A stretch of 16,465 bases of DNA from an uncultured Eubacteriales bacterium (GTDB lineage: Bacteria; Bacillota; Clostridia; Peptostreptococcales; Anaerovoracaceae): assembly GCA_902766915.1 (NCBI GenBank), contig CACXFN010000178.1, positions 1-16,465 on the forward strand. The letters run 5' to 3'. Position numbers and translations under genes: made by a program. Below are positions 1 through 6,248 of this stretch, in pieces. The notes under the pieces are model-generated. The model worked only from the letters and a program-made list of their open reading frames with translations, had not been told where the DNA came from and did no database searches. Every line of letters begins with the position of its first letter. The first letter of the stretch is position 1.

Positions 1-948
1 GGAAAGACCTTTTTCAAATTCTTTGGAATAATAATCAAATGGCATATGGGATGGTACAAACATAAGTGCAGTAAAAGAGGAGACTCCTTCCACACTTGTT
101 CTGATAATCCTTACCGGATCCATATAATCCCCAAATTTTGATTTATAATAATCGTTATAGTCTTCGTCCTTTACTTTGCTTTTTTGTCGTTTCCAAATTG
201 GCTCCATAGTATTTAGCGTATCATCACCAAGTTTTATTGGATAACGAATATAATCGGAATACTTACGAACCAATTCTCTAAGAGTATAATCTTCTAAAAA
301 AGTTGAATAGTTTTCGCCATCCTTATCCTCTTTAAGGTGAAGTACTATCTCAGTTCCGGTTTTATTTTCCTCAAATGTAGAACCTATTGCGTTGGCTGGA
401 ACTTCTTCCACAGAATATCCATCCGCACCTGAACTTACCCATTTATAGATTTGTACAGAACCCGTTGAGTTTGAATCGGAATCCGGGGTATAAGCTTTGC
501 TGATGACGGTGACTAAATCTGAGACCATGAAAGCGGAATAGAAACCAACACCAAATTGTCCAATAATATCTATTGCCTTTTGTGCCTTGGATTCTTTTGA
601 AGATGAGGCATATCCTGATGAATTGGAAATCTCTTCGGTTTTGAAAACCTGTGAACCACTTTTTGCGATAGTTCCCAGGTTGGTTTCCAATTCCTCTTTC
701 GTCATTCCAATTCCATTATCTCTTATTGTAAGTGTTCGCAGGTCTTTATCAGGAATTAGTTCTATATAGAAATCATTCTTCTTTATTCCTGTATCACCTG
801 ACTGAAGAGCCCTATAGTATAGCTTGTCTAATGCGTCGCTGCCATTACTGATAAGCTCGCGAAGGAAAATCTCTTTATTTGTATAGATGGAATTAATCAT
901 TAAATCCAATAGTTTTTTGGATTCTGCTTTAAACTGTTTTTTTGCCAT
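1..948 (-). CDS. htpG: HtpG, Hsp90-family chaperone (N-terminal 316 residues; gene runs off the window)
   Basis: Cytosolic ATP-dependent chaperone of the Hsp90 family. The reading frame on the minus strand is open from the ATG at 948 to the window edge, so the C-terminal half (rest of the middle domain and the dimerisation domain) lies outside. Seen directly: the GHKL ATP-binding fold, with [12 protein letters not shown] (residues 29-40, catalytic Glu and Mg-binding Asn region), TIRDNGIGM (74-82), GTIAKSGS (92-99) and [14 protein letters not shown] (129-142). The lid between residues 103 and 122 is Ser-rich. The middle domain begins near residue 220, and EPIWKR (249-254) is typical of the family. 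The start is fixed by GGAGGT four bases upstream. It is divergent from the GH25 gene. A CIRCE element just upstream implies HrcA control. Identity is secure; no defect is visible in the part present. Confidence 0.97.
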   Translation of the reverse strand, partial: MAKKQFKAESKKLLDLMINSIYTNKEIFLRELISNGSDALDKLYYRALQSGDTGIKKNDFYIELIPDKDLRTLTIRDNGIGMTKEELETNLGTIAKSGSQVFKTEEISNSSGYASSSKESKAQKAIDIIGQFGVGFYSAFMVSDLVTVISKAYTPDSDSNSTGSVQIYKWVSSGADGYSVEEVPANAIGSTFEENKTGTEIVLHLKEDKDGENYSTFLEDYTLRELVRKYSDYIRYPIKLGDDTLNTMEPIWKRQKSKVKDEDYNDYYKSKFGDYMDPVRIIRTSVEGVSSFTALMFVPSHMPFDYYSKEFEKGLS

Positions 949-975
949 TTTTACCTCCGAATTGTATTATATATT

Positions 976-1002
976 TTAGCACTCTAATCACACGAGTGCT
1001 AA
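976..1002 (-). promoter_or_regulatory. CIRCE operator (HrcA binding site) upstream of htpG
   Basis: A perfect inverted repeat, TTAGCACTC and GAGTGCTAA separated by exactly 9 bases, matches the CIRCE consensus at every arm position. CIRCE is the operator of the heat-shock repressor HrcA. It begins 27 bases upstream of the htpG start codon and covers the transcription start predicted from the promoter at 1007-1035, the expected place for repression. The site is symmetric; I assign it to htpG because it is downstream of the htpG promoter and far from the GH25 start. Confidence 0.95.
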
Positions 1003-1006
1003 AAAT

Positions 1007-1035
1007 ACTCTATCACTAAGATTTGCATTTGTAAA
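1007..1035 (-). promoter_or_regulatory. Candidate sigma-A promoter of htpG
   Basis: On the minus strand, TTTACA (1030-1035) and TAGAGT (1007-1012) are 17 bases apart, and a TG one base upstream of the -10 box makes it an extended -10. Transcription would start near position 1000, inside the CIRCE element, which supports the call. A TATAAT-like string between CIRCE and the ribosome-binding site is a weaker alternative because it would start transcription almost on the ribosome-binding site. Confidence 0.6.
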
Positions 1036-1083
1036 GATTATTTCCTTTTTTTCGAAAAGTTATCACATAAATTAGAAAAGATA

Positions 1084-1092
1084 TGATAGAAT
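1084..1092 (+). promoter_or_regulatory. Candidate extended -10 promoter of the GH25 gene
   Basis: TGATAGAAT is an extended -10 element (TG, one base, TAGAAT) with no good -35 box at 16-18 bases. It would start transcription near 1099 and give a leader of about 40 bases. The same TGATAGA-T string is used by the proposed htpG and asd promoters in this window. Confidence 0.4.
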
Positions 1093-1139
1093 CCCATAGT
1101 GTGGTCTAAATGAGTTAAAAAGTTAAATTAATAAATAAT

Positions 1140-2060
1140 ATGCCGGAGAACAATAAACATAAAAGAGTTAATAATACTAATAATAATGGTTTAAAGAAGA
1201 AACCCGATAAGAAAAAGAGGGGTTTTATTTCACGTATAAGGGATCATAAACTTGTTTTTGGATCTGCTGCAGTTATAATAATTGTTTTTCTGATACTATC
1301 CGTTTTAAAGAAAAAATCTGATGAAGCAAAGTTGAATTATAATGGTTTAGGAGAGGAAACCGATGAACTGAGCTATCCTCTTTCCGAACTTGATAATGAT
1401 TCGTTCTTTATTGATGATTACTCCTTTAGGAGCTATGACGACGGTATTACTACATCCAAAAGAGGTATAGATGTTTCTGAACACCAAGGTGAAATAGATT
1501 GGACAAAGGTTAAAGATGCAGGGGTTGAATTCGCCTTTATTCGCGTTGGGTATAGAACCTATGATCAGGGTAACCTAAAGGAAGACGCTTGCTTTAGATA
1601 CAATATAGAAAACGCTTTAGCCAACGGTATTGATGTCGGGGTTTATTTCTTTTCTCAAGCTATCACCGTGGAGGAGTCCATCGAAGAAGCTAAGTACACT
1701 ATTGAGTTGATTTCCGATTACGATATAACTCTTCCCATCGCTCATGATATGGAAGAGGTGACTTTTATTAGTGACAGAATATATCATTTAACCAGGGATG
1801 AGAAGACAGAAATTGCAGATGCTTTTTGTGCAATCATAGAAAACTATGGGTATGATTCCCTTGTTTATGGTAATCCAAGTTGGCTCATGACGGAGTTAAA
1901 TATATTCAAGCTTTCAAATAGAAAAGTATGGCTGGCCAATTATACGGATGTAAGTAGGTATCCCTTTAGATATGAAATTTGGCAATATAGTGAAAGCGGA
2001 ATTGTGGACGGAATAGATACCAACGTGGATTTAAACATCATGTTCCTGAGGGAAGAATAA
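1140..2060 (+). CDS. Membrane-anchored GH25 (Chalaropsis-type) lysozyme
   Basis: Predicted muramidase that cleaves the MurNAc-GlcNAc bond of peptidoglycan outside the membrane. The 306-residue protein has a very basic Asn/Lys-rich cytoplasmic tail (residues 1-37), one membrane segment (about 38-57), a spacer rich in acidic and polar residues (58-105), then a GH25 domain from 108 to the end. Motifs seen: RGIDVSEHQG (108-117, with the conserved N-terminal Asp), PIAHDMEE (199-206, with the D-x-E acids), VWLANY (263-268) and WQYSESGIVDGI (281-292) followed by VDLN. No signal-peptidase site or wall-binding repeats are apparent, so it is likely a signal-anchored enzyme. The ATG at 1140 has no clear Shine-Dalgarno sequence, but it is the only start that keeps the tail and membrane segment. 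It stands alone, divergent from htpG. The family is secure; the physiological role (wall turnover, division or spore-related) cannot be told. Confidence 0.92.
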   Translation: MPENNKHKRVNNTNNNGLKKKPDKKKRGFISRIRDHKLVFGSAAVIIIVFLILSVLKKKSDEAKLNYNGLGEETDELSYPLSELDNDSFFIDDYSFRSYDDGITTSKRGIDVSEHQGEIDWTKVKDAGVEFAFIRVGYRTYDQGNLKEDACFRYNIENALANGIDVGVYFFSQAITVEESIEEAKYTIELISDYDITLPIAHDMEEVTFISDRIYHLTRDEKTEIADAFCAIIENYGYDSLVYGNPSWLMTELNIFKLSNRKVWLANYTDVSRYPFRYEIWQYSESGIVDGIDTNVDLNIMFLREE

Positions 2061-2082
2061 GGAGATTTAATTAACAATTGTC

Positions 2083-2111
2083 TTGTTTAATCCCTTTGTT
2101 TAAAATATAAT
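2083..2111 (+). promoter_or_regulatory. Candidate promoter of the GNAT gene
   Basis: A perfect -10 box TATAAT (2106-2111) lies 17 bases downstream of a weak -35 box TTGTTT (2083-2088). The start would be near 2118, very close to the GGAGG ribosome-binding site at 2121-2125. This short leader is a reason for caution. Confidence 0.4.
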
Positions 2112-2136
2112 AAATTGGTAGGAGGCATAATTATTT

Positions 2137-2670
2137 ATGGAAACAAAAAACCTTATTATAAGAGAATCTATTTTTTCCGACTGCCAGTTTTTTGCAGATT
2201 GGGAATCCAACCCGGTTGTGTCTGATTTCTTTACCATTGATGATGATAGGGATTATGAATCTGTCGTAAAGGAATATATAGATTGTGATAGGCAGGATAA
2301 ATTTCTTCAGATGACTCTAACCCTTAAACCCAGCGAGGGTCCTATTGGAAGGTTGGTTATATCCAATATCAATGAAAGAAATGATTCACTAAAGATAGCA
2401 AGAATCTACATTGCGGATCCTCAGAATAGAAATAAAGGTTATGGTAAAGAGGCTATGAAAAAGATTTTAGAATATGCCTTTTTAAACCTTCATATGGAAA
2501 GGGTTACTGTTACAACATTCCCCAAAAACAAGGCGGCTGAACATCTATTGGATTCCCTTGGATTTACAAATGAAGGTGTCCTTAGAAATGCAGGTAAAAA
2601 GAATGGAAGATATATGGATTTGTTATTAAAATCCATGATTAGAGCGGAGTATTTGGATAGTCGTCAATAG
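2137..2670 (+). CDS. GNAT N-acetyltransferase, RimJ/RimL-like
   Basis: Predicted cytosolic acetyl-CoA-dependent N-acetyltransferase of 177 residues, a normal length for the RimJ/RimL branch (Acetyltransf_3 type). Seen: the N-terminal LIIRESIFSDC strand and helix, the IYIADPQNRNKGYG acetyl-CoA pyrophosphate-binding loop (90-103), the following helix KEAMKKILEYAF, and the C-terminal motif with FPKNKAAEHLLDSLGF (129-143) and the GVLRNAGKKNG-YMD ending typical of this branch. The start ATG follows GGAGG by 11 bases, longer than ideal, but no nearer start fits. The true substrate is unknown. RimJ and RimL acetylate ribosomal proteins S5 and L7/L12, and this gene precedes rpmB, but the many GNAT paralogues in Clostridia mean the position alone says nothing. 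It reads as a single-gene unit. Confidence 0.85.
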   Translation: METKNLIIRESIFSDCQFFADWESNPVVSDFFTIDDDRDYESVVKEYIDCDRQDKFLQMTLTLKPSEGPIGRLVISNINERNDSLKIARIYIADPQNRNKGYGKEAMKKILEYAFLNLHMERVTVTTFPKNKAAEHLLDSLGFTNEGVLRNAGKKNGRYMDLLLKSMIRAEYLDSRQ

Positions 2671-2677
2671 TAAAAAC

Positions 2678-2705
2678 TTGAGAGAGCGAAAATAATTGCT
2701 ATAAT
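2678..2705 (+). promoter_or_regulatory. Candidate upstream promoter P1 of rpmB
   Basis: TTGAGA (2678-2683, 5 of 6 to consensus) and TATAAT (2700-2705) are 16 bases apart. Transcription would start near 2712, giving a leader of about 145 bases ahead of rpmB. The -10 box lies within an AT-only inverted repeat (2691-2697 with 2703-2709). Confidence 0.5.
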
Positions 2706-2739
2706 TATTGAAAAATCCAAAAAATTCCCAAAAAAATAC

Positions 2740-2769
2740 TTGTGTTTAAGGATGGCACTGTGCTATAAT
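2740..2769 (+). promoter_or_regulatory. Candidate downstream promoter P2 of rpmB
   Basis: TTGTGT (2740-2745) and a perfect TATAAT (2764-2769) are 18 bases apart. Transcription would start near 2776, just at the first leader hairpin. With P1 this makes a tandem promoter pair, common for ribosomal-protein genes. Confidence 0.6.
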
Positions 2770-2778
2770 ACTTCTTGC

Positions 2779-2832
2779 GGTTCTCGAAGGAGAACTATTA
2801 TTTAGTGAATAATACCTATTAAGGTATATACC
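2779..2832 (+). promoter_or_regulatory. Hairpin-rich 5' leader of rpmB
   Basis: Three inverted repeats follow one another between the promoters and the ribosome-binding site. The first is GTTCTC with GAGAAC (2780-2785 and 2790-2795) around the tetraloop GAAG. The second is ATTATT with AATAAT (2797-2802 and 2808-2813). The third is TACCT with AGGTA (2813-2817 and 2822-2826). The right arm of the third overlaps an alternative repeat, GGTATATACC (2823-2832), so the two pairings exclude each other. I do not recognise a named riboswitch or ribosomal-protein leader. Function in autogenous control of L28 is inference only. Confidence 0.4.
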
Positions 2833-2857
2833 ATAACTATGTAAGGAGGTGCGGCAA

Positions 2858-3049
2858 ATGGCTAGAAAATGCGAGGTCTGTGGCAAGGGCCAGGTTTCCG
2901 GAAACAATGTTTCCCATTCCATGAGACATACAAGAAGAAAATGGAATGCAAATATTCAGACAGTTAAAGTTAATGATAATGGAACTGTTAGAAGAGCAAA
3001 TGTATGCACAAGGTGCATGAGATCCGGAAAAATCGTCCGCGCTATCTAA
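2858..3049 (+). CDS. rpmB: 50S ribosomal protein L28
   Basis: Small basic protein of the large ribosomal subunit, 63 residues, a normal length. The sequence [11 protein letters not shown] is the family hallmark, followed by [10 protein letters not shown] (20-29) and the C-terminal [11 protein letters not shown]. Two Cys pairs (C5/C8 and C50/C53) form the zinc ribbon of the C+ version. I place the start at the ATG at 2858, seven bases after AAGGAGGT (2843-2850). A longer reading frame from GTG 2849 would begin inside the ribosome-binding site and adds non-family residues. It is preceded by two candidate promoters and a structured leader and followed within 12 bases by a strong intrinsic terminator. 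Confidence 0.98.
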   Translation: MARKCEVCGKGQVSGNNVSHSMRHTRRKWNANIQTVKVNDNGTVRRANVCTRCMRSGKIVRAI

Positions 3050-3060
3050 TTGTTGTTGAC

Positions 3061-3096
3061 TCCGCGAAGGCTCTGCTTTCGCGGATTTGTTTTATT
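3061..3096 (+). terminator. Rho-independent terminator after rpmB
   Basis: TCCGCGAA (3061-3068) pairs perfectly with TTCGCGGA (3078-3085), and two more inner pairs (one G-U) leave a CTCTG loop. A T-rich tract TTTGTTTTATT follows at once. It ends only 10 bases before the Asp23-family start codon, so it probably sets the ratio of rpmB to downstream transcript rather than ending the operon completely. Confidence 0.88.
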
Positions 3097-3106
3097 GGAA
3101 AGAATT

Positions 3107-3490
3107 ATGCCATTAGAAAAGAACACTGATTACGGAAAAATAACCCTATCTGACAGAGTGATAGAAGACTTTATCGCACAATTTTGCCAAGGAATAGATT
3201 TGTACGATAGAATTTGGCTTGCGGCGAAACCTAATATAAAAGCATCCTTTAACAAAGATGATAAGATTGATTTAACATTTTCTGTATACGTTAAATTTGG
3301 TCAATCTATTATGAAAGTCTGTAAAGAGTTAGCAGATCGAGTGGCTAAGTTTATAATAGACAGAACGGGTAGTTCACCTGCCAGTATTACTATCAATGTG
3401 TCCGGGGTAAAATCAGCTACGCTTATTAAAAGAAATATGGATGTATTAATTGAATACGGAGATGATGATACTCCCAAACTAATTAATTAG
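3107..3490 (+). CDS. Asp23/Gls24-family (YloU-like, DUF322) envelope stress protein
   Basis: A 127-residue Asp23/Gls24-family protein. Seen: the N-terminal GKITLSDRVIEDFIA, the central FSVYVKFGQSIMKVCKEL, and the C-terminal SITINVSGVKSATL, which together are the family pattern. It has no signal peptide or membrane segment, so it is cytosolic or peripheral. B. subtilis YloU and staphylococcal Asp23 are linked to alkaline or envelope stress, but the biochemical role is not settled. I start it at the ATG at 3107 (PLEKNTDYGKI follows). The frame stays open upstream to a TTG at 3050, but that part lies in the terminator and gives non-family sequence. The ribosome-binding site (GGAAAG) is weak. In B. 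subtilis the next gene is yloV (DhaL-type, FakA-like); here recG follows after seven bases instead. Confidence 0.85.
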   Translation: MPLEKNTDYGKITLSDRVIEDFIAQFCQGIDLYDRIWLAAKPNIKASFNKDDKIDLTFSVYVKFGQSIMKVCKELADRVAKFIIDRTGSSPASITINVSGVKSATLIKRNMDVLIEYGDDDTPKLIN

Positions 3491-3497
3491 AATAATA

Positions 3498-5558
3498 ATG
3501 TCAGAAACACTCTCCCTTGATTTAAAATCCGGAATAGGAACCATTCATGGTATTGGTCCCAAAAAAGAAAGAATCTTCAATGATAATGGAATATATACCA
3601 TTGAAGATTTGATTTACTTGTTTCCAAGGTCCTATCAAGACAGAAGAAATGTAATAAGTATTTCCGAATTAAAAAAAGGACAGGAAGCCCTAATAGTAGC
3701 AAAGGTGCTTAGCAAAAAAACTCCAAATGGTTTTTATAAGAGAAACTCTCCTTTATCCCTCCTGGTTGGAGATGATACGGGTGCATTGGAGGTTGTTTTT
3801 TTTAATGGAAGATTCTTATCCAAACTATTTGATCAAAATTCAGAATACACTTTTTATGGAAAGGTGTCGGAGAATTACGCAAGGCTTCAGCTTATACACC
3901 CCGAGTTTTCCAAGTCGGGTTCTCCTGACGATATTAGAGGAATAATACCAATTTATCCAAAAATCCAGGGGATATCTCAAAAGGAGATTAGAAGAATCCA
4001 GAAGGAACTACGTCCCTTATATAATTGGGTTGATGATTGGATTCCTGAGGAAACAACAAAAGAGTATAATATTGCAGACATAAAGTATTCTCTGGATAAC
4101 CTTCATTTTCCAACAGACGGGAGAAGGGTATTGGCTGCAAAATTTAGAATGGTGTTTTCTGAACTGTTGCTGATGGAAACAGGTCTCCAATATATCAGAA
4201 AAGGGGAAAGGGATAATAAGGAATATATAGTCATTCCGTGCAAACCAGGGGATGAGTTCATAGGAACACTGGATTTTCTTCTTACAATAGACCAACAAGC
4301 AGCATGGGAAAATATCAAATCTGATCTAGAGGGAAACCGTAGAATGAATAGGCTTTTGCAAGGAGATGTGGGTTCAGGAAAGACCGTAATAGCCGAAGCA
4401 GCCATGTATTCTGCAGCAAAAAATAATTACCAGAGCGTAATAATGGCCCCAACGGAAATCCTGGCTAAGCAGCATTTGGAAACCTTCACTCTAGATTTCT
4501 CTAAACATGGAATCAAACCAAGGCTATTAATTAGTTCCATGGAAAAAAAGGAGAAGAGGGAAGTTCTTTTGGGATTGGAAAAGGGCACTATCGATGTATT
4601 AATTGCAACCCATGCAGTATTACAGGAAAATGTCAGATTTCATAATCTTGGTCTTGTTATAACTGATGAACAACATCGGTTTGGTGTTAATCAAAGAAGA
4701 ATTCTTTCTGAGAAGGGTGCAGGAGTAAATGTTCTAGTTATGACAGCTACTCCAATTCCCAGAACCTTAGCCGTTATTCTGTATGGTGATATGGACACAT
4801 CGCAGATTCGGACCATGCCAAAGGGTAGGAAGCCGGTAAAAACGACATTGTTTAATAAAGAAAACAGAAATAAAGCATATAGTTTTTCCTTAGAAAGAAT
4901 TAAATCCGGCCATCAGGTATATGTAGTTGCACCTTTGATAGATGATTCTGAAAAAATAGATGCAGTATCAGCCACAGGATTATTCGATGAATTAAAAAAG
5001 AGATTTAAGGGATACAGTGTTGAATTGATTCATGGTGCCATGAAACAAGAGGAAAAAGATCGTATTATGAGCGATTTTTTTTTTTGTCTAATCGATGTAC
5101 TGGTTTCAACAGTGGTAATAGAAGTTGGCATTAATGTTCCTAATGCCACGGTCATGATTATAGAGAATGCTGAAAGATTTGGCTTGGCTCAGCTTCATCA
5201 ACTTAGAGGTAGAGTTGGAAGAGGAAGTGAGGAGTCATATTGCTTCCTGATATCTGACAGTGAGAATGAAATCGCAATGAAGCGGGCAGAGATAATGTGT
5301 AAAACGAATGATGGATTTGAGATTGCTGAAGAAGACCTGGAGTTAAGAGGGCCGGGTGAAATATTTGGAACAAAACAACATGGGATTCCTGAACTTATTC
5401 TTTCTGATTTAATCAAACACATTGATGTACTGGAGAAGGCTCAGCAAGCAGCAAAGGATATTCTTTTAAATGATCCGAATCTTTCCAAGGAAGAATATTC
5501 TGGTTTAAAATCAAGAGTTAACAGTATGTTTGGAAAAGAATTGAGTTTATTACTATAG
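3498..5558 (+). CDS. recG: ATP-dependent DNA helicase RecG
   Basis: Monomeric double-stranded DNA translocase that remodels stalled replication forks and branch-migrates Holliday junctions. At 686 residues it is full length. Domains seen: the N-terminal wedge region with an HhH/OB part (GIGPKKERIF 19-27, LFPRSYQDRR 41-50, then to about 225); helicase domain 1 with Walker A GDVGSGKT (289-296), DEQH box (390-393) and TATPIPRT (416-423); helicase domain 2 with STVVIEVGINVPNA (537-550) and HQLRGRVGRG (567-576); and the C-terminal TRG-like part with DGFEIAEEDLELRGPGE (605-621). The ATG at 3498 lacks a clear Shine-Dalgarno sequence and sits seven bases after the Asp23 stop, which suggests coupled translation. 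Residues 527-532 (FFFCLI), encoded across an 11-T tract, replace the usual hydrophilic turn with its conserved Gly. Identity is certain; full activity is likely but not proven by sequence. Confidence 0.97.
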   Translation: MSETLSLDLKSGIGTIHGIGPKKERIFNDNGIYTIEDLIYLFPRSYQDRRNVISISELKKGQEALIVAKVLSKKTPNGFYKRNSPLSLLVGDDTGALEVVFFNGRFLSKLFDQNSEYTFYGKVSENYARLQLIHPEFSKSGSPDDIRGIIPIYPKIQGISQKEIRRIQKELRPLYNWVDDWIPEETTKEYNIADIKYSLDNLHFPTDGRRVLAAKFRMVFSELLLMETGLQYIRKGERDNKEYIVIPCKPGDEFIGTLDFLLTIDQQAAWENIKSDLEGNRRMNRLLQGDVGSGKTVIAEAAMYSAAKNNYQSVIMAPTEILAKQHLETFTLDFSKHGIKPRLLISSMEKKEKREVLLGLEKGTIDVLIATHAVLQENVRFHNLGLVITDEQHRFGVNQRRILSEKGAGVNVLVMTATPIPRTLAVILYGDMDTSQIRTMPKGRKPVKTTLFNKENRNKAYSFSLERIKSGHQVYVVAPLIDDSEKIDAVSATGLFDELKKRFKGYSVELIHGAMKQEEKDRIMSDFFFCLIDVLVSTVVIEVGINVPNATVMIIENAERFGLAQLHQLRGRVGRGSEESYCFLISDSENEIAMKRAEIMCKTNDGFEIAEEDLELRGPGEIFGTKQHGIPELILSDLIKHIDVLEKAQQAAKDILLNDPNLSKEEYSGLKSRVNSMFGKELSLLL
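5075..5085 (+). repeat. Homopolymer tract of 11 T within recG
   Basis: Eleven consecutive T inside codons 526-530 of recG (GAT, then three TTT codons, then TGT). With 10 T the frame meets TAA two codons after the tract; with 12 T it meets TAA some 20 codons later. It is the longest homopolymer I noticed in any coding sequence here. Confidence 0.95.
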
Positions 5559-5598
5559 GTAACGATAATGCTTTAGATAAGGAATGGTTATAGGTTTT

Positions 5599-6144
5599 AT
5601 GAGAATCATTGCAGGAGATTATAAGGGGCGCAAATTAGAAACACCAAAAGATAATGACATTAGACCCACATCGGATAAGGTTAAAGAGGCTATTTTCAGT
5701 ATATTAATGCCCTATGTGGAAGAAGGTGTTTTCGTTGATCTGTTTTCAGGCACCGGTGGCCTTGGCTTAGAAGCACTTTCAAGAGGGGCAAAGTTTTGTT
5801 ATTTCTGTGATAATGATAGAACGGCCATTAATATTATCAAAGAGAATATTTCCAAGTGTAAGGCTGAAGAGTTTTCAAAAGTAATACATGGAGACTATAT
5901 GAAAACTCTCCATAGACTGGAAGGCGAAAAGATAGATGTATTTTTAGTGGATCCTCCTTATAATTCAAATTTGTATGAAAAAGTGTTAAAAGAAGTAGAT
6001 TTACTTGATTTATTGGGGGATGACGGTATAATAGTAGCTGAGCATCAGAAAGACTTAGTATTACCCGAAGCTATTGGTAATCTTAAAAAAAGCAAAGAAA
6101 GAGTATACGGAAAAACAGTTCTATCTATATTTACAAATAATTAA
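5599..6144 (+). CDS. rsmD: 16S rRNA (guanine966-N2)-methyltransferase RsmD
   Basis: SAM-dependent methyltransferase that modifies G966 of 16S rRNA (E. coli numbering) during small-subunit assembly. The 181-residue protein shows MRIIAGDYKGRKL (1-13), RPTSDKVKEAIF (22-33), the SAM-binding loop DLFSGTGGLGLEAL (47-60), the acidic CDND (70-73) after strand 2, and the catalytic DPPY (118-121). I start at the ATG at 5599 because MRIIAGxxKGR is the conserved N-terminus. An in-frame ATG at 5584 would directly abut AAGGA (5579-5583), leaving no spacing. AAGGA to 5599 is about 15 bases, so initiation may be inefficient. It follows recG by 40 bases without a terminator and is likely cotranscribed. The recG-rsmD-coaD order is common in Clostridia. 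Confidence 0.95.
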   Translation: MRIIAGDYKGRKLETPKDNDIRPTSDKVKEAIFSILMPYVEEGVFVDLFSGTGGLGLEALSRGAKFCYFCDNDRTAINIIKENISKCKAEEFSKVIHGDYMKTLHRLEGEKIDVFLVDPPYNSNLYEKVLKEVDLLDLLGDDGIIVAEHQKDLVLPEAIGNLKKSKERVYGKTVLSIFTNN

Positions 6145-6172
6145 TTTTGGTATAGTTATAATTAAATATAGA

Positions 6173-6184
6173 AATCTATAGATT
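6173..6184. repeat. 12-bp perfect palindrome upstream of coaD
   Basis: AATCTATAGATT is a perfect 12-base palindrome, 14 bases upstream of the candidate coaD -35 box. It could be an operator half-site arrangement, but such short AT-rich palindromes also arise by chance. No known consensus recognised. Confidence 0.35.
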
Positions 6185-6198
6185 AATCATTTATAGAA

Positions 6199-6227
6199 TT
6201 GTTTGTAACAGTTTACTAAATTATATT
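6199..6227 (+). promoter_or_regulatory. Candidate promoter of coaD
   Basis: TTGTTT (6199-6204) and TATATT (6222-6227) are 17 bases apart in the 104-base gap between rsmD and coaD. The -10 box matches 5 of 6 positions, the -35 box 3 of 6. The start would be near 6234, giving a 15-base leader. Confidence 0.4.
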
Positions 6228-6248
6228 AAGAAAGATTGAGAACAGTCG

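Noticed and set aside
587..769. A 60-codon plus-strand reading frame inside htpG
   Set aside because: It lies opposite the well-conserved ATPase domain of htpG and has no ribosome-binding site or recognisable sequence.
2067..2090. AACAA/TTGTT hairpin after the GH25 gene as a terminator
   Set aside because: Only five weak pairs, and the following bases are not a T-run.
2691..2709. AT-only inverted repeat after the GNAT gene as a terminator
   Set aside because: The stem has no G or C pair and no T-run follows; the P1 promoter -10 box explains the sequence better.
2849..2857. Start of rpmB at GTG 2849
   Set aside because: It overlaps the AAGGAGGT ribosome-binding site of the ATG at 2858, which gives the universal L28 N-terminus.
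3050..3106. Asp23 protein starting at TTG 3050
   Set aside because: The extra residues are encoded by the terminator hairpin and do not resemble the family.
4103..4405. A 100-codon minus-strand reading frame within recG, and similar antisense frames in ackA, asd, ftsK and tmcAL
   Set aside because: All are antisense shadows of strongly conserved genes, with odd composition and no start signals.
5530..5555. Asn in the recG motif GINVPNA as a missing key Asp
   Set aside because: Gram-positive RecG proteins often carry Asn there, as I recall for B. subtilis, so it is not evidence of decay.
5584..5598. rsmD start at ATG 5584
   Set aside because: It directly abuts AAGGA and places five extra residues before the conserved MRIIAG.
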